Origin: SIG607 sp045590395
Lineage (GTDB): Bacteria; Bacillota; Clostridia; Oscillospirales; Acutalibacteraceae
Assembly: GCA_045590395.1 (NCBI GenBank)
Contig: JAZNQX010000131.1
Location: 1-12,188, forward strand
Reading direction: 5' to 3'
Length of the DNA: 12,188 nt
Positions 1 through 7,460 of the stretch are shown piece after piece. Within the stretch, counting starts at the first letter, position 1, and every line of letters starts with the position of its first letter. The notes beneath the pieces were generated by a model that was not told where the DNA came from, did no database searches, and saw only the letters and a list, made by a program, of their open reading frames with translations. The position numbers and the translations under genes are program-made.

Positions 1-225
1 GCTTCTGGGGGCAACATAAACCTCACAACCTATAATTGCCTTTACCCCTGCCTCCTTTGCCGCTTTAAAAAAGTTAACGGCGCCATACATTACGCCGTGG
101 TCGGTTATGGCAACAGCACTTTGTCCGTTCTTCTTTACAGCGTCAAAAAGCTTACCGATACGGCAGCAGCCGTCCAGTAAGCTGTACTCTGTATGAAGAT
201 GTAAATGAACAAAGTCGTTAGCCAT
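1..225 (-). CDS. dnaE: DNA polymerase III alpha subunit DnaE, N-terminal fragment (PHP domain)
   Basis: This is the first 75 codons of a replicative DNA polymerase III alpha subunit; the rest lies beyond the left edge. The visible part is the start of the PHP domain. It has the HLHLHTEYSLLDG motif at residues 7-19, whose histidines belong to the metal-binding PHP centre, and then AITDHGVMYG at about residues 39-48 and GCEVYVAP near the edge. This arrangement is typical of DnaE rather than of PolC, whose PHP domain is interrupted by an exonuclease. The start codon shares one base with the whiA stop (TAATG on the coding strand), so the two are probably translationally coupled. It is the last visible gene of the hprK operon. 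DnaE is normally over 1000 residues, so most of the gene is missing and its intactness cannot be judged. Confidence 0.93.
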   Translation of the reverse strand, partial: MANDFVHLHLHTEYSLLDGCCRIGKLFDAVKKNGQSAVAITDHGVMYGAVNFFKAAKEAGVKAIIGCEVYVAPRS

Positions 226-1130
226 TATTTATCTCCGTTTTTTATATTTTCTGCAATTTCCATAATCTTCTTTAGTCTGTGATTAAGTCCAGAACGGGTT
301 ATTGCGGTTTCTGACAGTTTACATAGCTGACTAAGGGAAGCCTCAGGGTTTGCAAGTCTTAACTGTGCGGCGCTGTAAAGTTCGTCTGACAGTGTTTCCA
401 GCTTTCCCTTTTCCTTTAGCAGCTTTATCGCCATACACTGATTAACGGCGGCATCTACCTGCTTACCTATGTTTGAAAGTTCAAGGTTATTTTTTCTGTT
501 TTCTCTGTTTCTTATAGTTTTTGCCACCTGAACCTCTATAAGCTCAAGCACCTTTTTGTTTGAACCCATATGGGTTAAAAGCTCCTCTATAGTTTCAGCC
601 TGATTAAAGTAAATTACGGTAGAATTCCCACGCATACTGTGTCGTGGGGATAGTCCGCGCTCAATTAAAAGACTGTAAAATTCGAGAGCCAAGGTAAAAT
701 CTCTTATAACAAATTCGGTATGATAATTTTTATAAGGGTCGCTCATCTGTCCGCAGGCAAGAAAAGCACCTCTTATAAAGGCAGAAAAACAGCAATCCCT
801 TTTAAAAACATTGTGGTTAATGGTAAGTAAATCATTACCGGTATACCCAAATGCCGACATAACCCTTGCACAAAGCTCAGGCTCTTCAACAGATAAAGTA
901 TATCTTATGTTTTTCTTTCCCGTAACCTTAACACCGGGTATAATAGCAAAGTTTTTCTTAAAAAACAGTGAGTATCTGTCTGCTATATTTTTATTTTCGG
1001 TTATAAGAGAAATATTTTTATAGGAAAATGACCTGCCGAAAAGCATAAAGCCATAGCACTCGGCAACCTGACAGCAAACGCCCTTCTTTTCTTTACACAG
1101 GTCGTTTTTAAGTTCACTGCAAAATGACAT
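225..1130 (-). CDS. whiA: DNA-binding protein WhiA (sporulation/cell-division regulator)
   Basis: The 301-residue protein has the full WhiA architecture and usual length. The N-terminal half is a degenerate LAGLIDADG homing-endonuclease-like domain, with ECYGFMLFGRSF at about 24-35 and FIRGAFLACGQMSDPYKNYH at about 118-137. The C-terminal half is a helix-turn-helix domain, with the NR-x-N-x(5)-N stretch around 211-220 and RLANPEASLSQL followed by ITRSGLNHRLKKI at about 258-289. In Streptomyces WhiA controls sporulation genes; in Bacillus it affects division and chromosome segregation. It sits 2 bases after rapZ and overlaps dnaE by 1 base. The usual neighbour yvcK is absent between rapZ and whiA. 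The family call is firm; its regulatory targets in this organism cannot be told from the sequence. Confidence 0.95.
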   Translation of the reverse strand: MSFCSELKNDLCKEKKGVCCQVAECYGFMLFGRSFSYKNISLITENKNIADRYSLFFKKNFAIIPGVKVTGKKNIRYTLSVEEPELCARVMSAFGYTGNDLLTINHNVFKRDCCFSAFIRGAFLACGQMSDPYKNYHTEFVIRDFTLALEFYSLLIERGLSPRHSMRGNSTVIYFNQAETIEELLTHMGSNKKVLELIEVQVAKTIRNRENRKNNLELSNIGKQVDAAVNQCMAIKLLKEKGKLETLSDELYSAAQLRLANPEASLSQLCKLSETAITRSGLNHRLKKIMEIAENIKNGDK

Positions 1131-1132
1131 AA

Positions 1133-1990
1133 CTATTTATTTATATCCCTGTGTACTGCTACACAGTTATATCCCTTTTCTGTAAGATGTTTACTTATAA
1201 TTTCGGCAAAGGTAACGCTTCTGTGCTTTCCGCCCGTACAACCGATACCTATGCAAAGTCTGCTCTTTCCCTCGTTAGAGTAAAGCGGTACTGCACTGTC
1301 AATAAAGGCTATCAGCTTATCTGCAAAATCCTTGGCAGAGTCGGTTGACAGAACATAATCTCTCACACTGCTGTCAAGGCCCGTAAGCTTTTTAAGGTCT
1401 TCTTCGTAATAAGGATTTGGCAGACATCTTGCATCTATAAGTATATCCGCCTCGGTAAGAGGGCCGTATTTAAAGCCAAAGGATATACATTGCACACCGA
1501 AGCCGTTGTTTGTATTACCAAAAAAGAGAGAGGAAAGTCTTTCTTTAAGCTGTGACGGAGAAATAAGGGAGGTATCTACTATGTAATCGGCGCAAAGCCT
1601 TAACATTTTAAGCATTTCCCTTTCTTTTCTGACAGCGTCATCCACCGTTAAATCGGTATCACTGCATAGTGGGTGCTTTCTGCGGTTTTCCTTATATCTT
1701 CTTATAAGCACTTCATCACTGGCATCAAGAAAAAGAAGCTTATAATCAATGCTTCTGTCCTTTAAAAGATTTAAAATGCTCTCTATTTCTGAAAACAGGT
1801 CACCGCCTCTTGTGTCGGTAACCACGGCAAGTCGGGTTAAAGACTCGCTTCCTCTTTTACCAAGGTCTACAAAAGAAGGAATAAGTGCAGGAGGAATATT
1901 ATCAACACAGTAATAGCCTAAATCCTCAAGGGAATTTACTGCCTGGGATTTTCCCGCGCCCGACATACCGGTAACAATAAGCAAATTCAT
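1133..1990 (-). CDS. rapZ: RapZ/YvcJ family nucleotide-binding protein
   Basis: This 285-residue protein is a P-loop NTPase of the RapZ/YvcJ family, at normal family length. The Walker A motif GMSGAGKS lies at residues 8-15, CVDNIPP at 28-34, DTRGG at 59-63 and ENRRKHPL at 101-108. The C-terminal domain carries GIGCTGGKHRSV at 248-259 and VAVHRD at 277-282, both family hallmarks. In E. coli RapZ is the RNase E adaptor that senses glucosamine-6-phosphate and controls glmS through small RNAs. In Bacillus YvcJ hydrolyses nucleotides and influences competence. The E. coli small-RNA circuit should not be assumed here. The gene lies 1 base after murB and 2 bases before whiA, well within the operon. 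It is notable beside murB and glucokinase, and in the same region as the glmM/nagB operon at 8808-11803. Confidence 0.95.
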   Translation of the reverse strand: MNLLIVTGMSGAGKSQAVNSLEDLGYYCVDNIPPALIPSFVDLGKRGSESLTRLAVVTDTRGGDLFSEIESILNLLKDRSIDYKLLFLDASDEVLIRRYKENRRKHPLCSDTDLTVDDAVRKEREMLKMLRLCADYIVDTSLISPSQLKERLSSLFFGNTNNGFGVQCISFGFKYGPLTEADILIDARCLPNPYYEEDLKKLTGLDSSVRDYVLSTDSAKDFADKLIAFIDSAVPLYSNEGKSRLCIGIGCTGGKHRSVTFAEIISKHLTEKGYNCVAVHRDINK

Positions 1991-1991
1991 T

Positions 1992-2894
1992 TTATTCCCG
2001 TCCTTTGAAAATCAGTTCGGTTTCAAGTTTAACACCGTTTTGTTTATAAACCTTATCCTGAATTTTAACTATAAGCTTTTTAACATCACTGCAGGTAGCG
2101 CCACCTTTGTTTACGATAAAGCCTGCATGTTTTTCGCTGACCTGAGCGCCGCCCTCAGTATAGCCCTTAAAACCATTTTCTTCAATCAGCGCCCCTGCAA
2201 AATAACCCTCAGGCCGTTTAAATACACTGCCGCCGCTTGGGTATTCGAGAGGCTGTTTTGTTTTGCGCCTGTTCATATAGTCATCCATACGGGCGGTAAT
2301 ATTTCTGCTTTTGTCAGCCTTTAAGGCAACTGTTACACTAAGCACCGTATAGTCCTTTTGTTTAAAAATACTGTTACGGTAAGAAAGGCGCATATCGTCT
2401 CCCGCAATTTCTTTTATTTCACCGTTTTTGGTAAGCACGGTAGCGCTTTCTGTAACATCCTTCATTTCGCCGCCGTAGGCGCCTGCATTCATAAATATTG
2501 CGCCGCCTACACTGCCCGGGATACCGTAAGCAAACTCAAGCCCCGAAAGGCCCATATCTCTTGCAAAGGTACAAAGAGAAACAAGACTTGCTCCGCACTG
2601 GGCAGTTATTTTACCGCCCGATAAATCTAAAATTTTATCCATCAGCTTTGTGCAGATAACAGCACCGTCAATACCCTTATCAGATACAAGAAGATTACTT
2701 CCCTTTCCTATTACCGTAAAGGGAATTTTGTTTTCCTTACAGACGCTTATAACACCTGACAGCTTATCTATAGAATCAGGGGTTATAAAGAAATCCGCAT
2801 TACCGCCTATACGAAAGCTTGTATGACGGCTCATAGGTTCTTCTTTTAAGTATTCAATTTTATTTTCCTTTAGAAACTTCTCTAAAGCCGTCAT
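1992..2894 (-). CDS. murB: UDP-N-acetylenolpyruvoylglucosamine reductase MurB
   Basis: MurB is an FAD enzyme that reduces UDP-GlcNAc-enolpyruvate with NADPH to UDP-MurNAc, the second committed cytoplasmic step of peptidoglycan synthesis. The 300-residue protein has the FAD-binding elements HTSFRIGG (24-31), VIGKGSNLLVSDKG (61-74) and GLEFAYGIPGSVGGAIFMNA (118-137). It also has LSYRNSIF (170-177) and the substrate/catalytic segment PSGGSVFKRP (219-228), where S223 is the expected proton donor. The conserved C-terminal glutamate motif LETEL is at 290-294. The length fits the shorter type II MurB of Gram-positives. Its Shine-Dalgarno sequence (AAGGTGA, 2899-2905) overlaps the glucokinase stop codon, so translation is likely coupled to the upstream gene. 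All key residues are present and I see no damage. Confidence 0.97.
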   Translation of the reverse strand: MTALEKFLKENKIEYLKEEPMSRHTSFRIGGNADFFITPDSIDKLSGVISVCKENKIPFTVIGKGSNLLVSDKGIDGAVICTKLMDKILDLSGGKITAQCGASLVSLCTFARDMGLSGLEFAYGIPGSVGGAIFMNAGAYGGEMKDVTESATVLTKNGEIKEIAGDDMRLSYRNSIFKQKDYTVLSVTVALKADKSRNITARMDDYMNRRKTKQPLEYPSGGSVFKRPEGYFAGALIEENGFKGYTEGGAQVSEKHAGFIVNKGGATCSDVKKLIVKIQDKVYKQNGVKLETELIFKGRE

Positions 2895-2903
2895 TTTATC
2901 ACC

Positions 2904-3857
2904 TTATCTGTAAAGTTTATGAAGCGCAGCTGCGCCGATAATACCTGCATCATTTCCAAGCTCTGCAACAAGAATCTCGCAGGGCTTACCCATTACTGCA
3001 TATATTTCCTTAGAAACAAATTCTCTGATAGGAGCAATAAGGGTTTCCTTTTCACCTGAAATACCTCCGCCTATACAAACCTTTTCAGGCTGGAATACAT
3101 TGATAATATTTGCAACACCTACTGCAACATACTTAATGTAGGTATCAACTACTTCTTTTGCGGTTTTATCGCCCTGACGCATTGCATCAAAGGGAATTCT
3201 GCCGTTTACATTTTCAAGATTTCTCTGAGTAAGCTTCCACATAAGACTGTTTTTGTCCTTTTCCATAGCCGCCTTTGTCTGACGGATAAGAGCAGTAGCA
3301 GAAGCATAAGCCTCCCAACAGCCCTTTCTTCCGCAGGTACAAGCCTCACCGTCAACATTGATAACGGTATGACCAAGCTCACCGCCGGCATAGTTTGAGC
3401 CGGAGAAAAGCTTACCGTCGATAATCACACCGCCGCCAACTCCTGTGCCAAGTGTTACGGCAACACAGTTTTTGACACCTCTGCCGCTTCCTGCAATAAA
3501 TTCGCCGTAGGCAGCAGCATTTGCATCATTTTCAATATAGAAATCTACACCCGTGCGCTCTTTAAGCATTTTTGCAAGGGGAAGATTTTTAAAGCCTAAG
3601 TTATTTGCTGTAACAACAATACCGTCAACGGGATTTATAGCACCGGGGCTACCTACACCACAAGCATCTATATCGTCTATCGAAATACCGGCGACTTTAC
3701 AGGCTTCAAAGCAAACCTTAGCCATATCGTCAACAATTTCCTCGGCAGGTCGAGAAGCATTAGTCTTTACCTTCGCCTTTGCAATTACCTTTAAATCCTC
3801 ATCAACAATACCGGCTACAATATTAGTTCCGCCTAAATCAATTCCTAAAGTATACAT
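2904..3857 (-). CDS. glcK: ROK-family glucokinase
   Basis: The 317-residue protein is a sugar kinase of the ROK family, most likely glucokinase (ATP + glucose to glucose-6-phosphate). The N-terminal phosphate-binding loop DLGGTNI is at residues 7-13 and GVGSPGAINP at 67-76. The catalytic aspartate is D111 in ENDANAAAYGE (109-119), and VTLGTGVGGG at 134-143 binds ATP. The ROK zinc site is complete: H163 in ELGHTVI and the cysteines C173, C175 and C180 in CTCGRKGCWE. There is no N-terminal DNA-binding extension, so it is an enzyme rather than a NagC-type repressor. It lies 27 bases after hprK with a strong GGAGG ribosome binding site. Specificity for another sugar, such as N-acetylglucosamine or mannose, cannot be excluded by sequence alone, but context and family similarity favour glucose. 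Confidence 0.92.
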   Translation of the reverse strand: MYTLGIDLGGTNIVAGIVDEDLKVIAKAKVKTNASRPAEEIVDDMAKVCFEACKVAGISIDDIDACGVGSPGAINPVDGIVVTANNLGFKNLPLAKMLKERTGVDFYIENDANAAAYGEFIAGSGRGVKNCVAVTLGTGVGGGVIIDGKLFSGSNYAGGELGHTVINVDGEACTCGRKGCWEAYASATALIRQTKAAMEKDKNSLMWKLTQRNLENVNGRIPFDAMRQGDKTAKEVVDTYIKYVAVGVANIINVFQPEKVCIGGGISGEKETLIAPIREFVSKEIYAVMGKPCEILVAELGNDAGIIGAAALHKLYR

Positions 3858-3884
3858 TATTTTTCCTCCGTTTATATGTTACAT

Positions 3885-4847
3885 TTATTGATAAGGCTCA
3901 ACAGGAGTATCCTCTCCGCTTTCGCCTTCAAGCATACCAAGTTTCTTAAGCAGGTCCTCAGCAGCATTATATCCAAGTTTTTTCTGTCGGTTGTTCATAG
4001 AAGCAACCTCAATAATTACAGCCAGATTTCTACCCGGCTTTACAGGTATGGTTACCGACGGAACGGTAATACCCAGAATCTCGGTGGTCTGTTCCTCAAG
4101 GCCCATTCTGTCATAAACCTTATTTATGTCCCAAGGCTCAAGATTTATTACCATATCTATTTTTTCGGTAAGTTTTACAGAGCCTACACCGAAAATACGG
4201 CTGGCATTGATAATACCTATACCGCGAAGCTCAATAAAGTGTCTTATGTTATCAGGCGCACTGCCAACAAGGGATTTGCTTGATACCTTTCTTATTTCAA
4301 CAACATCGTCTGCAATAAGACGGTGACCGCGTTTAACAAGCTCAATAGCCGTTTCACTTTTACCAACACCCGATTCACCTAACAGTAAAATACCTTCGCC
4401 GTAAACCTCAACCAAAACACCGTGTCTTGTGATACGGGGAGCAAGGTGAAGATTCAAAAATGCTATAAGGGACGCCGCAACCTCAGAGGTGGAGTCCTTA
4501 GAGGACAGCACAGGCACCTCATACTTTTTAGCAAGGTCAATTACAAAATCGGGTATTTCAAGGCTTCTTGCAATAATAATGGCAGGAGGCTTTTGTGAAA
4601 GAAAGGTTGCATATCTTGATTCCTGTTCCTGCCTTGACAATTCCTCAAGGTAGCCCTCCTCAGTTTTTCCTATTATCTGAATACGGCTGTTATCAAAATA
4701 ACCGTAAAAACCTGCAAGCTGAATACCGGGACGGTTTATTTCCGCGCTTCTTATCATAATCTCCTCTGCAGGCAAAGGAAGATAAATGGTTTCAAGTGAA
4801 AGTTCATTTAAAATTTTAGCAAGTGAAACCGTAAAATTTGTATGCAT
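3885..4847 (-). CDS. hprK: HPr kinase/phosphorylase HprK
   Basis: HprK phosphorylates and dephosphorylates Ser46 of HPr, which is the signal for carbon catabolite control in Firmicutes. The 320-residue protein has the family N-terminal domain up to about residue 130. The kinase domain follows: H142 in RHGVLVEVYG, Walker A GESGVGKS at 157-164 and the acidic pair in ADD (179-181). The signature ELRGIGIINASRIFGVGSV is at 206-224, R247 lies in YDRMGLEEQ, and PVKPGRNLAVIIEVASMN is at 268-285. The last 20 residues are an acidic tail. The gene is the first of the minus-strand operon, with an AAAGGAG ribosome binding site 9 bases before the ATG. Linkage to glucokinase fits a role in sensing glycolytic state. 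No HPr or Crh gene is visible in this window. Confidence 0.97.
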   Translation of the reverse strand: MHTNFTVSLAKILNELSLETIYLPLPAEEIMIRSAEINRPGIQLAGFYGYFDNSRIQIIGKTEEGYLEELSRQEQESRYATFLSQKPPAIIIARSLEIPDFVIDLAKKYEVPVLSSKDSTSEVAASLIAFLNLHLAPRITRHGVLVEVYGEGILLLGESGVGKSETAIELVKRGHRLIADDVVEIRKVSSKSLVGSAPDNIRHFIELRGIGIINASRIFGVGSVKLTEKIDMVINLEPWDINKVYDRMGLEEQTTEILGITVPSVTIPVKPGRNLAVIIEVASMNNRQKKLGYNAAEDLLKKLGMLEGESGEDTPVEPYQ

Positions 4848-4875
4848 CAGGACACACTCCTTTCATCATATCACT

Positions 4876-4904
4876 ATTATATAATATATTTGCAATAATT
4901 TAAA
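4876..4904 (-). promoter_or_regulatory. Putative promoter of the hprK operon
   Basis: On the minus strand a perfect TATAAT (-10) lies at 4876-4881. Seventeen bases upstream of it is a weak TTTAAA (-35) at 4899-4904. This would start transcription about 20 bases before hprK's ribosome binding site. The -35 matches the consensus in only four of six positions and the whole area is A/T-rich, so the assignment is moderate. Confidence 0.45.
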
Positions 4905-4922
4905 GTTTTTTTTACATTTTTC

Positions 4923-4951
4923 TTGATAATATTTTAATTAGACTATATAAT
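4923..4951 (+). promoter_or_regulatory. Putative sigma-A promoter of the ychF operon
   Basis: TTGATA at 4923-4928 and TATAAT at 4946-4951 are separated by exactly 17 bases, a near-consensus housekeeping promoter. It lies 36 bases before the ychF ATG and just upstream of its GGAGG ribosome binding site at 4973-4977. It is back to back with the hprK promoter in the same 140-base divergent region. Confidence 0.75.
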
Positions 4952-4987
4952 TAGAGTGTAATATTTTGCTCCGGAGGAAAACAGATA

Positions 4988-6097
4988 ATGAAACTTGGTA
5001 TCGTAGGTTTACCCAATGTAGGTAAATCAACACTTTTTAACGCCATAACAAATGCAGGCGCACAGTCGGCTAACTTTCCTTTTTGTACCATAGAGCCAAA
5101 TGTTGGTGTGGTTGCTGTACCCGATATACGCCTTGATACACTTCGCGATATGTATACCGAAGGCGATAAGGTTCCCCCCGTTGTACCTGCCGTAATTGAA
5201 TTTGTTGATATTGCAGGTCTTGTAAAGGGTGCCTCTAAAGGCGAGGGTCTTGGCAATAAGTTTCTCGCTAACATAAGAGAGGTTGACGCTATCGTTCACG
5301 TAGTGCGCTGTTTTGAAAATGAAAATATTATTCATGTAGAGGGCAATATTAACCCCCTGCGCGATATTGAAACTATTGACCTTGAGCTTATCTTTTCAGA
5401 TATGGAAATGGTGGAAAGAAGAATAGCCAAAACCGCCAAAGATTTAAAGGGCAACAAAACTCTGCAGGGCGAGTATGATTTCCTTAAAAAACTGTACGCC
5501 CATCTTGAAAGCGGAAAAAGTGCAAGAAGTATGGAAATAAGTGAAGAACAGCAGGAAATTATGAACACCATAGCTCTTCTTACCTCTAAGCCCATAATTT
5601 ATGCCGCTAATCTTTCTGAGGAAGATTTTTCTGGAAAAATGCCTGAGGATAACCCCCACTTTGTACTGGTTCGTGACCTTGCCGAAAAAGAGGGTGCCGA
5701 GGTGCTTCCCATTTGCGCTCAAATGGAGGCGGATATTGCCGATATGAGTGAGGAAGAAAAAGTAATGTTCCTATCCGACCTTGGTCTTGAAAGCTCGGGT
5801 CTTGACCGACTAATCCGCAAAAGCTACAGTCTTTTAGGTCTTATCTCTTACCTTACCGCAGGTGAAAAAGAGGTTCGCGCCTGGACAATAAAAAGAAATA
5901 CCAAAGCCCCTCAGGCAGCCGGTAAAATCCATACGGATTTTGAACGTGGCTTTATACGTGCTCAAATAATCGCCTTTGACGACCTTAAGGAATGTGGTTC
6001 ACTTGCCAATGCCCGTACAAAAGGACTTGTCAGAACAGAAGGCAAAGAATATATTATGCAGGATGGTGACGTAGTTGAATTCCTTTTCAATGTTTAA
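4988..6097 (+). CDS. ychF: Redox-regulated ATPase YchF (OLA1/Obg-like)
   Basis: This 369-residue P-loop protein is the universally conserved YchF. The G1 loop GLPNVGKST is at residues 7-15, the switch region PFCTIEPNVG at 31-40 and G3 DIAGLVKGASKGEGLG at 74-89. The usual NKxD specificity motif is replaced by NLSE at 208-211, the feature that makes YchF prefer ATP over GTP. A hydrophobic leucine follows DxAG where classical GTPases have the catalytic glutamine. A central coiled-coil/helical insertion spans roughly 135-200. The TGS domain occupies about 284-369, with IKRNTKAPQAAGKIHTDFERG and the terminal YIMQDGDVVEFLFNV. YchF associates with ribosomes and is linked to stress and redox responses. 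It is first in its operon, behind a near-consensus promoter and a GGAGG site 10 bases from the ATG. Confidence 0.97.
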   Translation: MKLGIVGLPNVGKSTLFNAITNAGAQSANFPFCTIEPNVGVVAVPDIRLDTLRDMYTEGDKVPPVVPAVIEFVDIAGLVKGASKGEGLGNKFLANIREVDAIVHVVRCFENENIIHVEGNINPLRDIETIDLELIFSDMEMVERRIAKTAKDLKGNKTLQGEYDFLKKLYAHLESGKSARSMEISEEQQEIMNTIALLTSKPIIYAANLSEEDFSGKMPEDNPHFVLVRDLAEKEGAEVLPICAQMEADIADMSEEEKVMFLSDLGLESSGLDRLIRKSYSLLGLISYLTAGEKEVRAWTIKRNTKAPQAAGKIHTDFERGFIRAQIIAFDDLKECGSLANARTKGLVRTEGKEYIMQDGDVVEFLFNV

Positions 6098-6698
6098 AAA
6101 AATTTCGGCGTTATTACTCTCAGTTTTAATGGTTCTATCCCTATGCTCCTGTAGTAAGGGTGCCGTTTACCAGACGCAAAGATTAAAAATAGTGTCAGGC
6201 GACACCACCTCTGTAACCTATAACTACACCTACACCGCCGATAATAAGCCTGCTATAATTACAGCAAACTTTGTAGGTGCGCTCGACGAGGATTATACCG
6301 ATGTTTTTGGTTATAACGATAAGGGCGAAATAGTTTCTTACTCACGAAAGTATGTTACCAGTATTGAGGAAAATTATACCGCTGAAAAAATAACCGATAA
6401 TAAATATATTTTCAAGGATAAAAACGGCAACGAATATCTTACAATTATCTTCGATGAAACAGGCTTTATTGTTTCAAGAAGATACACCGACGGATATGTT
6501 ACGGAGTATGCTTACTCTTATGATAAAAACGGTAAGCCTACTGCATTTAAACAGCTTGATATAACTCCATCTGGCAGTAACCGTGTTTTAGATTTTGAAA
6601 TAAGCTTTACCGACAAAAACTCTTGCCGTATGACACCGGTAGGTGAAAATGCAATAGAGGATGTATACTACGAAGCAACCTTTAACATAATAGAATAA
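6090..6698 (+). CDS. Putative lipoprotein of unknown function
   Basis: I do not recognise a named family. The preferred start is ATG 6090, which overlaps the end of ychF by 8 bases; an in-frame TTG at 6075 would add five residues. No clear Shine-Dalgarno sequence is seen, so translation is probably coupled to ychF termination. The 202-residue product has a lipoprotein signal: KK at 3-4, a hydrophobic stretch at 5-18, and a lipobox-like LCSC with the likely lipidated C21. The mature part is polar and beta-rich. It has recurring tyrosine/aspartate-glycine turns such as FGYNDKGEIVSY (73-84), FKDKNGNEYLTI (108-119), FDETGFIVSRRY (121-132) and YSYDKNGKPTAF (142-153), a pattern like YD/Rhs-type or MORN-like beta-hairpin repeats. 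It is likely anchored on the outer face of the membrane. Its function is not inferable. Confidence 0.8.
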   Translation: MFKKISALLLSVLMVLSLCSCSKGAVYQTQRLKIVSGDTTSVTYNYTYTADNKPAIITANFVGALDEDYTDVFGYNDKGEIVSYSRKYVTSIEENYTAEKITDNKYIFKDKNGNEYLTIIFDETGFIVSRRYTDGYVTEYAYSYDKNGKPTAFKQLDITPSGSNRVLDFEISFTDKNSCRMTPVGENAIEDVYYEATFNIIE

Positions 6699-6705
6699 AG
6701 AGGTG
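6697..6705 (+). promoter_or_regulatory. Ribosome binding site deciding a TTG start for the YugP-like gene
   Basis: AAAGAGGTG lies 6 bases before TTG 6712, the ideal distance for that start. A possible GTG start at 6703 falls inside this Shine-Dalgarno sequence and would have none of its own. The site also overlaps the stop codon of the upstream lipoprotein gene by two bases. Confidence 0.7.
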
Positions 6706-6711
6706 TTATTT

Positions 6712-7437
6712 TTGCTTTATTATCCCTATTCCTATTTAGGCTATTATTTCGGCGACAGTTCACTTTATTCTTTTTCGTTAATACTGCTTGTTATTGCTCT
6801 TATAATAACTGTTATTGCGCAGGTAAAAATAAAATCATCCTTTGCAAAATACAGCAAGGTGTCCTCTCACCTTACGGGTGCACAGGCGGCTGAAAAACTG
6901 CTTACTGCAAACGGTGTGTTTGATGTAAAAATCGAGCGATGCTCCGGTCAGCTTACCGACCATTTCGACCCTCGCAGTAATGTTATAAGGCTAAGTGAAA
7001 GCGTATATGATACCGCCAGTGTTGCCGCAGTGGGTGTTGCTTGTCACGAAGCAGGTCACGCCCTGCAATATGCTAAGAACTACGGCCCTATTAAGCTTAG
7101 AAATGCAATTATCCCCGTAACAAATTTTGGTTCTAAACTAGCTATGCCCCTTATTCTCTTGGGTATTATTTTCAGTTTCTATCCCCTGTCTTTAATAGGC
7201 GTTGCTTTTTATGCTCTTGCAACGGTTTTTCAGCTTATAACCCTGCCTGTTGAGCTTAACGCTTCAAAACGGGCGATGGAAACTATTAAAAATAATTCTT
7301 TATTGCTTGACGATGAGCAAGTGCGCGGTGCACGAAAGGTTCTTACCGCCGCCGCACTAACCTATCTTGGTGCTTTGCTTGTTTCCCTTGCTCAGCTTTT
7401 AAGACTGCTTGCAATGGTGAACAGAAGACGCAGATAA
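6712..7437 (+). CDS. YugP-family neutral zinc metallopeptidase (membrane protein)
   Basis: The 241-residue product, from a TTG start, belongs to the YugP-like putative zinc peptidase family. The catalytic HExxH motif is HEAGH at residues 112-116, within a conserved ACHEAGHALQYAKNYGP context. A further conserved glutamate, E181 in LPVELNASKRA, is a likely third ligand. Hydrophobic segments lie at about 18-38, 143-178 (probably two passes) and 215-234, so the enzyme sits in the membrane. The N-terminus MLYYPYSYLGYYFG is typical of clostridial members and supports the TTG start. The substrate is unknown for the family; membrane-protein quality control is a common suggestion. It lies 13 bases after the lipoprotein gene and 23 before alr, in one operon. 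The family call is firm; peptidase activity is inferred from the motif. Confidence 0.9.
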   Translation: MLYYPYSYLGYYFGDSSLYSFSLILLVIALIITVIAQVKIKSSFAKYSKVSSHLTGAQAAEKLLTANGVFDVKIERCSGQLTDHFDPRSNVIRLSESVYDTASVAAVGVACHEAGHALQYAKNYGPIKLRNAIIPVTNFGSKLAMPLILLGIIFSFYPLSLIGVAFYALATVFQLITLPVELNASKRAMETIKNNSLLLDDEQVRGARKVLTAAALTYLGALLVSLAQLLRLLAMVNRRRR

Positions 7438-7460
7438 AATAAACTTTGTGAGGTCTTTTT

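Noticed and set aside
2904..3857. ROK protein as a NagC/XylR-type repressor
   Set aside because: It begins directly with the kinase fold (DLGGTN at residues 7-12) and lacks an N-terminal winged-helix domain.
3553..4283. Two overlapping plus-strand open frames (112 and 135 codons) opposite glucokinase and hprK
   Set aside because: They lie antisense to clearly conserved genes, have no ribosome binding sites, and their translations resemble no protein family.
4951..5722. Several minus-strand open frames opposite ychF
   Set aside because: They are antisense shadows of a highly conserved gene; the products are low in recognisable structure and some cross the ychF promoter region.
6075..6089. 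TTG 6075 as the lipoprotein start
   Set aside because: ATG 6090 gives a standard lipoprotein signal beginning MFKK; the upstream TTG adds five residues without a ribosome site.
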